Positions 8,614 to 16,469 are shown, counted from the first letter of the stretch. The stretch is DNA of 64,000 nt from Sulfurovum sp. (GCA_002733215.1 NVUY01000001.1:80060-144059), one strand, 5' to 3'. Notes: a model not told the origin generated them from the sequence alone. Program-made: numbers and translations.

Positions 8614-9450
8614 TTACCACATATCAAGTGAAAGGCTTGATACTTTCCACTCATCTTTTATTTTCTCAACATCCACAGAAACTTTGCTTGACTTGTCTTT
8701 GTTATCTATCAGTTCAAGACGTACCACAGCTTCATCTGCAGATTCATTTTCAACTTCTATAAAATTTATACTATCAATAAAATCATATTGGGTATATTTT
8801 GCGACACACTCAGGTGTTACGTTTTTAAAGTTTTCAAAATTTCCATCTCTAACGATTTGAAGGATTACATCCCGTTTGCTCATAAATCTATTTCTTCTAC
8901 CCATAGATTCAGTCATTATAAATTTTGTCAATATATCTTTGACTTCATCTGGATGATCAAGCTCAATTTTCAATGTATCAACAATATCACCAATCACCGG
9001 CTTAATGTACTTAGCTGTAAACTTCTCCATCATTTCTACTCCAAGCTCTTTTTGTTTTTCTTTTGGAAGTTTTTTTACATCACCATATTGTTCAGTTAAT
9101 GACTTCATCATCTCTTCCATTTCTTTCTTCATATCGGGATCATTCATTATTTCATTCATTTTAGTTTCTATAACAAGCCTGCTAGATTCTTTACTGTTCA
9201 ATATATTGAATGCTTTTGCAGCTTCATCGGTAAGTTTACTATAGTAAGACTCATTACAAGCCCCTACTAATCTATCTATTTCCTTTTGTGTATTTTCAGT
9301 AGATACTTCTTTTGCTTCGTCAATATCTGCACTTGATAGTGCATTAGCAAATGTTTTAGCAACATCTTCTGGTGTATCTGCCCCACAACCTGTCAACAGT
9401 ATTCCACTCAGTAGTACAGTCGCTCCGATAACCAATCTTGTTTTTCCCAT
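8614..9450 (-). CDS. Lipoprotein, DUF4878-like
   Basis: 278 aa from ATG 9450, which has AGGAG 5 nt upstream. Lipobox LLTGC places the lipidated Cys near residue 22. The mature protein is helical and acidic; its N-terminus (TPEDVAKTFANALSSADIDEAKEVST) and C-terminus (DEAVVRLELID, VSVDVEKIKDEWKVSSLSL) match the layout of DUF4878/NTF2-like lipoproteins. It begins a four-gene operon whose other members are a secreted protein, an OB-fold membrane protein and an EI24-like protein. Function unknown. Confidence 0.65.
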   Translation of the reverse strand: MGKTRLVIGATVLLSGILLTGCGADTPEDVAKTFANALSSADIDEAKEVSTENTQKEIDRLVGACNESYYSKLTDEAAKAFNILNSKESSRLVIETKMNEIMNDPDMKKEMEEMMKSLTEQYGDVKKLPKEKQKELGVEMMEKFTAKYIKPVIGDIVDTLKIELDHPDEVKDILTKFIMTESMGRRNRFMSKRDVILQIVRDGNFENFKNVTPECVAKYTQYDFIDSINFIEVENESADEAVVRLELIDNKDKSSKVSVDVEKIKDEWKVSSLSLDMW

Positions 9451-9553
9451 TTTATCTCCTAGTAAATAATTTTGCATTATTATAATTGAATTGAAATATA
9501 TTTATACTGAATAAGAATCAACTTCTCTAAAATTCTAATCAAAAGGAATTTCT

Positions 9554-9991
9554 ATGGAAGTATTTGAAGTCATCAGCAATATATTGAAAGAAAGAAACAT
9601 GACAAAAAGAGAGTTTGCCCAAAAACTTATTGCTCTTGAACCAAAATCCAACCGTACAGGTGAGATAATTTCAGAAAATATTGTTTACTCGTATTTAAGC
9701 GGTCATACTGCAATCAAAACCTATCTGATCCCTTACATATCTGATATACTAGGAGTTCCTGAACAATTTTTGTTTGAAGAAAATCAAAAAGTTAGAAAAA
9801 GACTATTAAAATATCTTGCCAAAAATTTAACTGAAGAAGAATATAGCTACCTCAATAAAAACTTGCAATATAACCTACAACTACCCAGACATAATAAAAT
9901 ATTGGGATTGTTAAAATTTGCCCCAGAACCATTATTGGATAAGCTAGAAATATCACTTGAAAAAATTAAAAATATCACTCAAGAATCTTAA
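9554..9991 (+). CDS. XRE-type helix-turn-helix regulator
   Basis: 145 aa. Residues about 1-75 form a XRE/lambda-repressor-like helix-turn-helix (ISNILKERNMTKREFAQKL, then SENIVYSYLSGHTAIKTY and ISDILGVPEQFLF). The C-terminal half is Leu/Lys-rich and helical, probably for dimerisation. AAAAGGAAT lies upstream of ATG 9554. It is divergent from the 9450 lipoprotein operon, whose promoter it may control, and lies upstream of the RelB/YafQ pair. The target is inferred only from position. Confidence 0.75.
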   Translation: MEVFEVISNILKERNMTKREFAQKLIALEPKSNRTGEIISENIVYSYLSGHTAIKTYLIPYISDILGVPEQFLFEENQKVRKRLLKYLAKNLTEEEYSYLNKNLQYNLQLPRHNKILGLLKFAPEPLLDKLEISLEKIKNITQES

Positions 9992-10030
9992 AGCAAAATA
10001 CTGAGATTAAATCACTGACAATATCTAATC

Positions 10031-10059
10031 TTTACAAAACACAATCTTTGTGTTATAAT
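10031..10059 (+). promoter_or_regulatory. Promoter and operator of the RelB/YafQ-type operon
   Basis: TTTACA (10031-10036) and TATAAT (10054-10059) are 17 bp apart. A palindrome, AACACAA-TCT-TTGTGTT (10038-10054), fills the spacer and touches the -10 box. Antitoxin or toxin-antitoxin complex binding here would block RNA polymerase, the usual autoregulation of such modules. Confidence 0.65.
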
Positions 10060-10078
10060 GATTAAAAAAGGATTGCTC

Positions 10079-10327
10079 ATGATAGTTGAAAAGTCAAGAA
10101 CCAATGTTTATCTCGATACAAATCTCAAAAAGCAGGCTAAAGAGATATATAAACACTATGGGCTTAGTCTTAGTGAAGCAGTTAATATGTTTTTGGCACA
10201 GTCTGTTTTTAATAGGGGACTGCCATTTGAAGTAAAGATACCTAATGATATAACATTACAAACTATGAATGACATTGAAACTGGCAAGAATTATGAAGAT
10301 GTAACTTTAGAAGACTTGGCTAAATAA
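10079..10327 (+). CDS. RelB/DinJ family antitoxin
   Basis: 82 aa from ATG 10079 (AAAGGA 7 nt upstream; the ATG at 10058 overlaps the -10 box). The N-terminal ribbon-helix-helix (SRTNVYLDTNLKKQAKEIYKHYGLSLSEAVNMFL) is that of RelB/DinJ antitoxins, which bind DNA as dimers. The C-terminal tail (about 50-82) would wrap the toxin. It overlaps the toxin gene by one base (TAATG). The 17-bp palindrome in its promoter is the likely operator. Confidence 0.85.
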   Translation: MIVEKSRTNVYLDTNLKKQAKEIYKHYGLSLSEAVNMFLAQSVFNRGLPFEVKIPNDITLQTMNDIETGKNYEDVTLEDLAK

Positions 10328-10593
10328 TGACGCTAAGGCGACACAAGTTTTTTAAGAAAGATGAGTTAAAAGCAAAGCTCACAGATGAACAATATAGAAA
10401 AAGAATCCAATATCTATCTCTCATACTAAATGATAAGAATTTACCAAGTGAAGCAAGGGATCATGAGTTACTTGGCGAGTATAAAGGAATGAGAGAATTC
10501 CATTTAGGTGGGGATATGCTACTCATCTATACCGTAAAAGATGATGTGCTATATTTACAAAGAATAGGCACACATAGCCAACTCTTTAAATAA
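10327..10593 (+). CDS. YafQ/RelE family mRNA-interferase toxin
   Basis: 88 aa. It has the RelE-fold layout of YafQ: basic N-terminus, RDHELLGEYKGMREFHLGGDMLLIY, and the C-terminal VLYLQRIGTHSQLFK. The conserved His and Asp of the YafQ active site are visible (DHELLG, REFHLGGD, GTHSQLF). The family cleaves mRNA in the ribosomal A site. It starts in the antitoxin stop codon, so toxin synthesis depends on antitoxin translation. The motifs look intact, so the module could be active. Confidence 0.85.
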   Translation: MTLRRHKFFKKDELKAKLTDEQYRKRIQYLSLILNDKNLPSEARDHELLGEYKGMREFHLGGDMLLIYTVKDDVLYLQRIGTHSQLFK

Positions 10594-10662
10594 GAAGTGT
10601 TGTTCTAAAGGTTTAAACATAAGTTAGATTTTGCAAGAAATATTACGCTACAAAATAGATTA

Positions 10663-10785
10663 TTTCGTTTTAGTTTGCTTTAGATTTGGTTGAATGGGTT
10701 TTGTGGAGTAAAGAAGCTTACTGACAGTAAGTGACCGAACGGAACAAAGCCCATTCAGCCGAAGATGAAGTAAAATCGAACGAAA
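10663..10785. repeat. 123-bp imperfect palindromic element between toxin gene and rplS
   Basis: Nested inverted repeats fill the space between yafQ-like and rplS. The outer arms are TTTCGTT (10663) and AACGAAA (10779). Middle arms of 17 bp are at 10688-10704 and 10744-10760 and pair with G:T mismatches. The core is CTTACT-GAC-AGTAAG (10717-10731). No gene is seen. It could be a miniature mobile element or a long rplS-operon terminator; no T-tract is obvious. Confidence 0.6.
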
Positions 10786-10788
10786 GAA

Positions 10789-11148
10789 CTATTTTCTACG
10801 GAGTTCTTTGATACGCGCCGCTTTACCTTTGAGTTCTCTAAGGTAGAACAATTTAGCTCTTCTGATTCTACCTCTTCTAAGTACTTCAATACTTTCAATA
10901 GAGTCAGAGTAAAGTGGGAAAATTCTTTCAACACCAATAGAGTTAGCACCCATTTTTCTTACCATGAATGTTCTACCTGTTCCTTGACCTCTGATAGCAA
11001 TACAAAGACCTTCAAAGTTTTGTACTCTTGTTTTTTCACCTTCTTTAATTCTTACGGCTACTCTTAGTGTATCACCTGCTCTGAATACTGGAACGTTTCT
11101 GTTTTCTACTTGTGCTTGCTCGAAGCTTTCAATGTATTTATTTCTCAT
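10789..11148 (-). CDS. rplS: 50S ribosomal protein L19
   Basis: 119 aa, full length. L19 lies at the 30S-50S interface. The signature ([59 protein letters not shown]) is intact. It is the last gene of the rpsP-khpA-rimM-trmD-rplS operon, the standard bacterial order, and overlaps trmD by 11 bp. The palindromic element at 10663-10785 lies immediately after its stop. Confidence 0.97.
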   Translation of the reverse strand: MRNKYIESFEQAQVENRNVPVFRAGDTLRVAVRIKEGEKTRVQNFEGLCIAIRGQGTGRTFMVRKMGANSIGVERIFPLYSDSIESIEVLRRGRIRRAKLFYLRELKGKAARIKELRRK

Positions 11149-11833
11149 GTGTTATACCTTTTTTGTATAAGTCTGGGCGAAAATACTTTGTTTTACACAA
11201 AGCCAGCCCTCTTTTTAAGTCCGTGATTTTACTATGATTACCCTTTAAGAACTCTGAAATAACTTCATTGTTTTCATAATTTTTGGGTTTCGTAAAAGAA
11301 GGGGCTTCCAACAGTGATTCTTCAAAGCTCTCAACCGATAAAGAATCACTGTTTCCCAGAACAGCACCTACATTACGGGAAATAGCATCACATACCACCA
11401 TGCTAGCCAGTTCTCCACCTGTCAAGATATAATCCCCTATAGAAAAAAGTTCATCTGCCTGAGCTTCTATCACACGTTCATCTATACCTTCATAACGACC
11501 GGAAACAAAGACTATATGTTCTTTTTTTGCCAAACGTTTTGCATCATTTTGAGTAAAAGGTTTCGCTACAGGTGAGAGAAAGATCACATGTGCATTTGGT
11601 GATTTTGAACGTATATCATTCAAACTGTCCATCAAAGGCTGCGGTGTCATTAACATACCTGCACCACCACCTATCATGCTTGCATCTACTCTATTGTGTT
11701 TATCTGTTGTAAAGTCACGGGGATTTACAAAATCGATAAAGATCTTCTCATCTTCAATGGCACGTTTTAAAATACTTTCAGAGAAATACCCTTTGATAAG
11801 ATTAGGGAAAAGTGTCACAAAAGAAAAACGCAT
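11138..11833 (-). CDS. trmD: tRNA (guanine-N1)-methyltransferase TrmD
   Basis: 231 aa. TrmD methylates G37 of tRNAs with S-adenosylmethionine and prevents +1 frameshifting. The SPOUT trefoil-knot motifs are present: [31 protein letters not shown] and [15 protein letters not shown]. It overlaps rplS downstream and follows rimM after 4 bp, so all three are co-translated. The length matches the family. Confidence 0.97.
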   Translation of the reverse strand: MRFSFVTLFPNLIKGYFSESILKRAIEDEKIFIDFVNPRDFTTDKHNRVDASMIGGGAGMLMTPQPLMDSLNDIRSKSPNAHVIFLSPVAKPFTQNDAKRLAKKEHIVFVSGRYEGIDERVIEAQADELFSIGDYILTGGELASMVVCDAISRNVGAVLGNSDSLSVESFEESLLEAPSFTKPKNYENNEVISEFLKGNHSKITDLKRGLALCKTKYFRPDLYKKGITHEK

Positions 11834-11837
11834 AAGC

Positions 11838-12365
11838 TTAGCTAGCCTCTAAAATATCTTTTGCATCTTTAACATAAACAACTTTTTCTTCTATATCTAC
11901 GTTAATCACATAACGATCGATATAAGGGATCAAAAAAGTTTTAGGCAGCTCTGCTTTCACCAAAATATCATCTGTTTTCAGGAGAAGATAATCTGTATCT
12001 CCCATTCGCTGAATATCTTCTATGATACCAAGGACTTCATCATCCTGCTTGACACTACAGCCTATGACATCAAACCAGAAATGTTGTCCCTCTTTGAGGT
12101 CACAGTTTTCTTTCGTTTGTTCTATGTTTGCATAGATCTTAGTATTCGTAAGCTTCTTTGCAGAATCAATACTCTCATAGCCTCTGAACTTTATAATACC
12201 ACGTGTAAAATTGATATCGGCAACAGTAAGATCACCGCGGCTACTTCTATAAGTGTTACCTACTTTAAACTGTTCCGGAAAATCTGTATGGATATGAAAC
12301 TTCAAGTCGCCCCAAAGTCCAATCGTTCGCCCTATTTGAGCGATAAGTGCATCATCATGTGACAT
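11838..12365 (-). CDS. rimM: 16S rRNA processing protein RimM
   Basis: 175 aa. RimM assists maturation of the 30S head and binds S19. The N-terminal RimM beta-barrel (IAQIGRTIGLWGDLKFHIHTDFPEQF) and the C-terminal PRC-barrel (VLGIIEDIQRMGDTDYLLLKT, FLIPYIDRYVINVDIEEK) are both visible. It lies 7 bp after khpA in the rpsP operon. Confidence 0.95.
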   Translation of the reverse strand: MSHDDALIAQIGRTIGLWGDLKFHIHTDFPEQFKVGNTYRSSRGDLTVADINFTRGIIKFRGYESIDSAKKLTNTKIYANIEQTKENCDLKEGQHFWFDVIGCSVKQDDEVLGIIEDIQRMGDTDYLLLKTDDILVKAELPKTFLIPYIDRYVINVDIEEKVVYVKDAKDILEAS

Positions 12366-12372
12366 AGAGTGT

Positions 12373-12615
12373 TTACTCGGAAGCTTTTATGTTAACACGG
12401 TAATTTTTACCGCCTTTTGCTTTACAGCCTGAGATGACTGTTTTGATCGAGTTGATCATTCTTCCTTCTTTACCGATGAGTTTACCGATATCTTCAGAGT
12501 TTGCAAAGATAACGATCTCATCAAAACTCTCATCTCCCTCCGTAATCTCTATGGAGATATCATCAGGATTGTTTACCAAAAGCTTGGTATAGGAGAGTAA
12601 GAATTCTTTTACCAT
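12373..12615 (-). CDS. khpA: KH-domain RNA-binding protein KhpA
   Basis: 80 aa, a single KH domain with the conserved GKLIGKEGRMINSIKTVI loop. KhpA proteins bind RNA, and in several bacteria they pair with KhpB. The gene overlaps the stop of rpsP by one base and precedes rimM, its usual location. Length and motif match the family fully. Confidence 0.9.
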   Translation of the reverse strand: MVKEFLLSYTKLLVNNPDDISIEITEGDESFDEIVIFANSEDIGKLIGKEGRMINSIKTVISGCKAKGGKNYRVNIKASE

Positions 12616-12851
12616 TAAGACTGTTGTTTGCCTGCTAGTCTTTTAACTGTCGGGCTCATTTGTGCACCAACACTTACCCAGTAGTTCAATCTTTCCATAT
12701 CAAGCGTAAGCTCTTTGTTTACAGATACCGGATTATAGTGACCGATCGCTTCGATCCAACCACCATCTCTTCTTTTTCTGCTGTCTGTTACTACGATTCT
12801 GTAAAATGGTTTCTTTTTTCTACCCATTCTTGTCATTCTGATCATTGTCAT
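12615..12851 (-). CDS. rpsP: 30S ribosomal protein S16
   Basis: 78 aa. S16 supports 30S assembly near the 5' domain of 16S rRNA. The signature ([38 protein letters not shown]) is intact. AAGGA lies 7 nt ahead of ATG 12851. It is the first gene of the five-gene ribosomal operon, and the promoter must lie in 12852-13000, where no other gene is seen. Confidence 0.97.
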   Translation of the reverse strand: MTMIRMTRMGRKKKPFYRIVVTDSRKRRDGGWIEAIGHYNPVSVNKELTLDMERLNYWVSVGAQMSPTVKRLAGKQQS

Positions 12852-13021
12852 ATTGTGTCCTTGTGTTTTTTCATTTATTGCAATGCTGACCCGAGGAAGA
12901 GTTATGCATTATGGAATAAAGTACTGACAACTGCTTTTTAATGACTAAAGCACTCATCAATACTGTATAAATTCTTTTTGGAACGAGATTTTACCATAAA
13001 AATTATAAAAATTTTATTAAA

Positions 13022-13348
13022 CTAGTATCTAAACATCTCCTGTAAGGTTTCTGATATCTCTTTTGATATCTGAGTATCTACTTTTCCTATCTTTTTTATT
13101 ATTCGTGTTTTATCTACTGCTCGTATTTGGTCAAGCAACACAAGTCCATCTTTATTTTCAAAAGATAGTTTTGGTCTAAATACAAAAGAGAATCCTTTAC
13201 TTGTCATAGGAGCTACTATAACAGTTCTGAGTGCTTTCATTTCATCTGGAGAAATTACTATGCAGGGTCTTGTTTTTTGTATCTCTGAACCTACAGTTGG
13301 ATTTAGCTTCACCAAGACGATATCAAACCTGCTTAGTTTTTTTACCAT
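13022..13348 (-). CDS. MazF/PemK family toxin
   Basis: 108 aa. The MazF/PemK endoribonuclease fold is visible: FDIVLVKLNPTVGSEIQKTRPCIVISPDE, TVIVAPMTSKG, and DGLVLLDQIRAVDKTRI. The conserved Arg-Pro after the first strands and the DQIR-VD block that forms the RNA-binding cleft are present, so the toxin looks intact. It overlaps the antitoxin gene by 7 bp. The family cleaves single-stranded mRNA at short motifs; the specificity cannot be read here. Confidence 0.88.
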   Translation of the reverse strand: MVKKLSRFDIVLVKLNPTVGSEIQKTRPCIVISPDEMKALRTVIVAPMTSKGFSFVFRPKLSFENKDGLVLLDQIRAVDKTRIIKKIGKVDTQISKEISETLQEMFRY

Positions 13349-13605
13349 GTATAGTCTTCCAAATCACTATCATCTAACATATCTTCCAATAAAGCGCTAT
13401 CTTTCTTATTGGCATGAGATGAATACACCTGTTCGATATCACTAACCCAGCTTCCTCTACTGGTTTTTTGCACAGGCTTAATAAGTAAACCTTCTTCTAC
13501 TATAATCAATTCTAATTCACTATCTTCTAAATGTGCTTGTTTTATGATAGGTTTTGGTATGCGTATGCCCTGTGAGTTCCCAATGGCTATAAGTGTTGAC
13601 ATCAT
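13342..13605 (-). CDS. MazE-like AbrB-fold antitoxin
   Basis: 87 aa. The N-terminal swapped-hairpin DNA-binding domain reads STLIAIGNSQGIRIPKPIIKQAHL followed by LELIIVEEGLLIKPV, typical of MazE. The C-terminal acidic tail (ALLEDMLDDSDLEDYTW) would occupy the toxin's RNA channel. Starts at 13605 and 13602 are both possible behind AAAGGATAA. A palindrome overlapping the -10 box lies 22 bp upstream. Confidence 0.85.
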   Translation of the reverse strand: MMSTLIAIGNSQGIRIPKPIIKQAHLEDSELELIIVEEGLLIKPVQKTSRGSWVSDIEQVYSSHANKKDSALLEDMLDDSDLEDYTW

Positions 13606-13626
13606 TTATCCTTTATTTTTGGATTT

Positions 13627-13649
13627 AAGTAATTATATTGTAATTACTT
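13627..13649 (-). promoter_or_regulatory. Operator palindrome at the mazEF promoter
   Basis: AAGTAATT-N7-AATTACTT is a perfect 8-bp dyad. On the minus strand a TATAAT box lies within it, so MazE or MazEF binding would repress transcription directly. It sits between mazE and ffh. Confidence 0.6.
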
Positions 13650-13671
13650 TTGGATGTCAAGAAGAGAGGAC

Positions 13672-15030
13672 TTAACGAGGTATATTCGGCATACCCCCGC
13701 CGCCTTGCATTTGTGCCATCATGTCCTGCATCTGTTTCATTCCGCCTTTGGTAGACATCTTTTTTGCCATCTTTGCAGCATTTTTAAACTGCTTGAGTAC
13801 ACGGTTTACATGCATAGGATCCAGCCCTGCTCCTGCTGCCAAGCGGCGTTTACGCATGTTGTTCAGCAGACCCGGATTTTCTCTCTCTTTGGGAGTCATA
13901 GAAGAGACAAGCGCCTTGATCTGTTTGATCTCATCAGAGTTTTCCAGATCCATATCACCTATCTGTTTTGCCATGTTGCCCATCCCAGGGATCATCCCCA
14001 TGATGGATTTCATAGATCCAAGTTTTTTCATCTGCTCCATTTGCCCAAGAAAGTCGTTGAAGTTGAACTGACCTTTCTTGATCTTTTGGGTCATTTTCTT
14101 TGCTTCTTTAGGGTCAATGGCTGCGGCAGCTTTTTCTGCAAGTGACTCCACATCTCCTGCTCCCATCAGACGGCCTACGATCCTGTCTGAAATGAACTGC
14201 TCAAGATCAGGCATTTTCTCGCCCGCACCGATGAAACGTAATGGCACACCGACCTGCTGTGTAAGTCCAAGTGCCACACCACCCTTGGAGTCACCGTCAA
14301 ACTTGGAAAGTACCACACCCGTGATACCGATCTTCTCTTTAAAGGTTTGTGCTGTTCTCACTGCATCCTGACCCGTCATGGCATCAGCCACGTAGAAGAG
14401 TTCATCCGGGTTGGCTACTTTTTTGATCTCTGCGAGTTCATCCATGAGTTCATCATCTATGGCCAAACGTCCGGCAGTATCTATAAGCACAACATCATAC
14501 AGTTCTTTCTCTGCTTTAGCCAAACCTTGTTTTACTATCTGCGTGGGTGTGGCATTCTCATCTGCCACAAGTTCTACTTCTATGCCTGCCGTGATCTGTC
14601 TAAGCTGCTCAACCGCTGCAAGTCTCTGGAGATCGGCTGCAATGACAAGTACTTTTTTCTTCTTTTGTTCTTTGAGGAAATAAGCAAGTTTACCCGTAGT
14701 CGTTGTCTTACCTGACCCCTGCAGACCGATCATCAGTACAACAGTCGGTGGTTTTGAGGCGAAAGTAAAACCTTTAGGTGCACCTTCTATCGTCAGAATA
14801 TCTGTAAGTTTCTCTTGAAGTGCTTTAAGAAAGTTATCTTTACCCACACCATGTTTTTTAGTCTCTGCCTCAACTGTAGCGATGAGATCTTTAACTACTT
14901 TATGGTGTACATCTGCTTTAAGCAATGATTTTTTAAGTTCATTGGTTGCTTTTTTGAGTGCTTTTTCATCATCATGAAAACGGATCTTGCCTATGGCATT
15001 TTTAAAACTGTCGGTTAACGTATCTAACAT
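13672..15030 (-). CDS. ffh: Signal recognition particle GTPase Ffh
   Basis: 452 aa. Ffh binds SRP RNA and signal sequences and delivers inner-membrane proteins to FtsY. The N-domain helical bundle is followed by the GTPase motifs GLQGSGKTTTTGKLA, DTAGR and SKFDGDSKGG, and then the Met-rich M domain (GSMKSIMGMIPGMGNM, MKQMQDMMAQMQGGGGMP), whose GMG loops bind signal peptides. Full length and intact. It precedes the rpsP operon, as often in bacteria, with the mazEF pair inserted between. Confidence 0.97.
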   Translation of the reverse strand: MLDTLTDSFKNAIGKIRFHDDEKALKKATNELKKSLLKADVHHKVVKDLIATVEAETKKHGVGKDNFLKALQEKLTDILTIEGAPKGFTFASKPPTVVLMIGLQGSGKTTTTGKLAYFLKEQKKKKVLVIAADLQRLAAVEQLRQITAGIEVELVADENATPTQIVKQGLAKAEKELYDVVLIDTAGRLAIDDELMDELAEIKKVANPDELFYVADAMTGQDAVRTAQTFKEKIGITGVVLSKFDGDSKGGVALGLTQQVGVPLRFIGAGEKMPDLEQFISDRIVGRLMGAGDVESLAEKAAAAIDPKEAKKMTQKIKKGQFNFNDFLGQMEQMKKLGSMKSIMGMIPGMGNMAKQIGDMDLENSDEIKQIKALVSSMTPKERENPGLLNNMRKRRLAAGAGLDPMHVNRVLKQFKNAAKMAKKMSTKGGMKQMQDMMAQMQGGGGMPNIPR

Positions 15031-15136
15031 TTATTACCCTGTATTGTCAAATTTAAATTAAAGCATTTTACCTAACTTGGGGTTAATCTTTGCTACATGT
15101 AAATTGATATTAAGAAGGGAGGGAAAATCGGGATAT

Positions 15137-15171
15137 GATTTCTGTGCACCATAACAAGCAACACAGAAATC
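15137..15171. terminator. Hairpin between the small-lipoprotein operon and ffh
   Basis: GATTTCTGTG (15137-15146) and CACAGAAATC (15162-15171) form a perfect 10-bp stem with a 15-nt loop, 8 bp beyond the stop of the 15179 lipoprotein gene. There is no strong T-tract, so it may be a processing or Rho-type barrier rather than a classical terminator. Confidence 0.45.
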
Positions 15172-15178
15172 AGAATGA

Positions 15179-15373
15179 CTATTTTTTTAACTCATCTACT
15201 TTTTTTTCAATGGCATCACTCACTTTGTCTGCTTTCTCGGAAACAGATTTTTTAATGAGTTCTGCCTCTTTCGCTGTAGCGTCTTTAAGTTTTTCATCCG
15301 TAGATTTCTCTTGACAAGCAGTTGCCATTAGCCCAAAACCTATCACACATAGTGCTGTAAATATTTTTTTCAT
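15179..15373 (-). CDS. Small helical lipoprotein
   Basis: 64 aa from ATG 15373, with GGGAG 7 nt upstream. The signal peptide ends in lipobox ATAC, giving a lipidated Cys near residue 20. The mature part is a Lys/Glu-rich single helix (DATAKEAELIKKSVSEKADKV), like an entericidin- or Lpp-sized peptide. Its start shares one base with the stop of a 25-residue membrane peptide, so it is the last member of the 16427-15179 operon. Function unknown. Confidence 0.7.
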   Translation of the reverse strand: MKKIFTALCVIGFGLMATACQEKSTDEKLKDATAKEAELIKKSVSEKADKVSDAIEKKVDELKK

Positions 15374-15450
15374 TATAGAACTCCCATCCATCTAAGTACT
15401 ACCACGATAACCACAACAGTAAGTGCTGTATATATAAGATTCATTATCAT
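15373..15450 (-). CDS. 25-residue membrane peptide
   Basis: ATG 15450 is preceded by AAGGAG at 5 nt, and the stop overlaps the next start as TAATG. The peptide is almost entirely one hydrophobic helix (LIYTALTVVVIVVVL) with Arg-Trp near the end. The good ribosome site, the exact coupling at the 3' end and the 16-bp spacing from the upstream gene all argue that it is translated. The role is unknown; it may modulate the neighbouring membrane or envelope proteins. Confidence 0.55.
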   Translation of the reverse strand: MIMNLIYTALTVVVIVVVLRWMGVL

Positions 15451-15466
15451 CTCTTCTCCTTTTTAG

Positions 15467-15664
15467 TTAATTTGTTTTACCTTTTCTCTGACGCATCCAA
15501 CCACCTATAGCACCACCAACTGCACCGGAAATGGCAGCAACGGGGTAGTTCATGGCAACATTCATACCTAGCTGACTGGCTATAAAGTTACCAATAAGCA
15601 CAGATATCGCACCAATGATCGCATACTTAGCGACCAAGCCCAATGGGTTTAAAAAATCTAACAT
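15467..15664 (-). CDS. Small glycine-zipper-like membrane protein
   Basis: 65 aa with two hydrophobic segments (VAKYAIIGAISVLIGNFIA and YPVAAISGAVGGAIGGWM) and a basic C-terminus (RQRKGKTN). The Gly-rich second helix resembles GlsB/YeaQ or glycine-zipper proteins, but the match is not strong enough to name it. GGAGG lies 7 nt upstream, and its ATG shares one base with the stop of the PliG-like gene (TAATG), giving tight coupling. Confidence 0.65.
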   Translation of the reverse strand: MLDFLNPLGLVAKYAIIGAISVLIGNFIASQLGMNVAMNYPVAAISGAVGGAIGGWMRQRKGKTN

Positions 15665-16071
15665 TAATCTACCTCCATGTGTAGTGTATAAGGCACAGAT
15701 GTGCCTCTTCTTGCTTCGTTTCGCATAAGAAATACTTGTATAGTGTAGGTACCGCTTTTAGGCAATACACCTGTATACTTTCCCCCCCCCTCAGTTGATC
15801 CGCCGAACATGGCACCGTCACCGGCACCTTTACCTGGTTCAAAAATGTTCATAAAAGCTTTTTTTGACTCTAAAGATACACGCATAGACTGTCCTGCTTT
15901 TGCACCCAGTTTATAGTATACTGTGTCATAGCCTTTAACATGTCCTTTTACCGTAGTACCGCTTGTTCCTTTGTCAAAGTGCACCTGGTGTGTTGTCACT
16001 TTATCTTTTGCCATAGCAGGCACAAAAAGAAGTGCTGCTGTTGCCATAATTGTCATTAATTGTTTTGTCAC
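15664..16071 (-). CDS. Periplasmic PliG-like lysozyme-inhibitor family protein
   Basis: 135 aa with a clear signal peptide cut after AMA. The mature protein follows the PliG (E. coli YcgK) layout: VHFDKGTSGTTVKGHVKGYD, then YYKLGAKAGQSMRVSL, LPKSGTYTIQVFLMRNEARR and a final YTLHMEV. PliG binds goose-type lysozyme. Database entries of this type are often labelled DNA breaking-rejoining protein, which does not suit a secreted beta-sandwich. The start is GTG 16071 with AAGG 7 nt upstream. The location beside other inhibitor and cell-wall genes supports the call; specificity is inferred. Confidence 0.6.
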   Translation of the reverse strand: MTKQLMTIMATAALLFVPAMAKDKVTTHQVHFDKGTSGTTVKGHVKGYDTVYYKLGAKAGQSMRVSLESKKAFMNIFEPGKGAGDGAMFGGSTEGGGKYTGVLPKSGTYTIQVFLMRNEARRGTSVPYTLHMEVD

Positions 16072-16084
16072 TATTCTACCTTAC

Positions 16085-16427
16085 TTAGTATGCCACGTGA
16101 ACATCAAAGAATTTACCTTCAGTATCAAACTCACAAGTATACTTTTTACCAAAGGCAGTTCCTGATGCTTTTGATGCAGGTTTTGCTCCCTGTTCAACGA
16201 CTAGACTACCCATCTGTACATTCATTGGTTTTGTGCCAGCTTTCTCTGCGATCATACCTTTACAATAGTTAATCATCTGACCCTGATTTTGAAATTGTGT
16301 TGGAGCAGGGTTTGCCGCTACTTTGTTATATTTTGATTTTGCAGGTGCATTATACTCTGGTACCTGTACATCCTGTAAAACCGATCAGTGCAAGTCCCAT
16401 AAACGGGAGCATTATTTTTTTAGTCAT
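16085..16427 (-). pseudogene. Lipoprotein gene with a frameshift near the signal peptide
   Basis: ATG 16427 (AAAAGGAAA upstream) opens a lipoprotein signal with lipobox FTGC, but this frame stops after 25 codons (about 16350). One base shift in the TGTACAGGTACC stretch (about 16360-16370) leads into a long open frame VPEYNAPAKSKYNKVAANP, then INYCKGMIAEKAGTKPMNV and KKYTCEFDTEGKFFDVHVAY, ending at 16085. Joined, it is a lipoprotein of about 114 residues. It could be a real frameshift, a phase-variable switch or a sequencing error. It is the first gene of the operon led by the 16470 dyad. Confidence 0.7.
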
Positions 16428-16469
16428 TTTTTTCCTTTTTTATATAAAATGTAACATAGTCTACCTCTA

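Noticed and set aside
12852-13021. Possible small gene upstream of rpsP
   Set aside because: The open frames here show no ribosome site or motif; treated as the promoter region.
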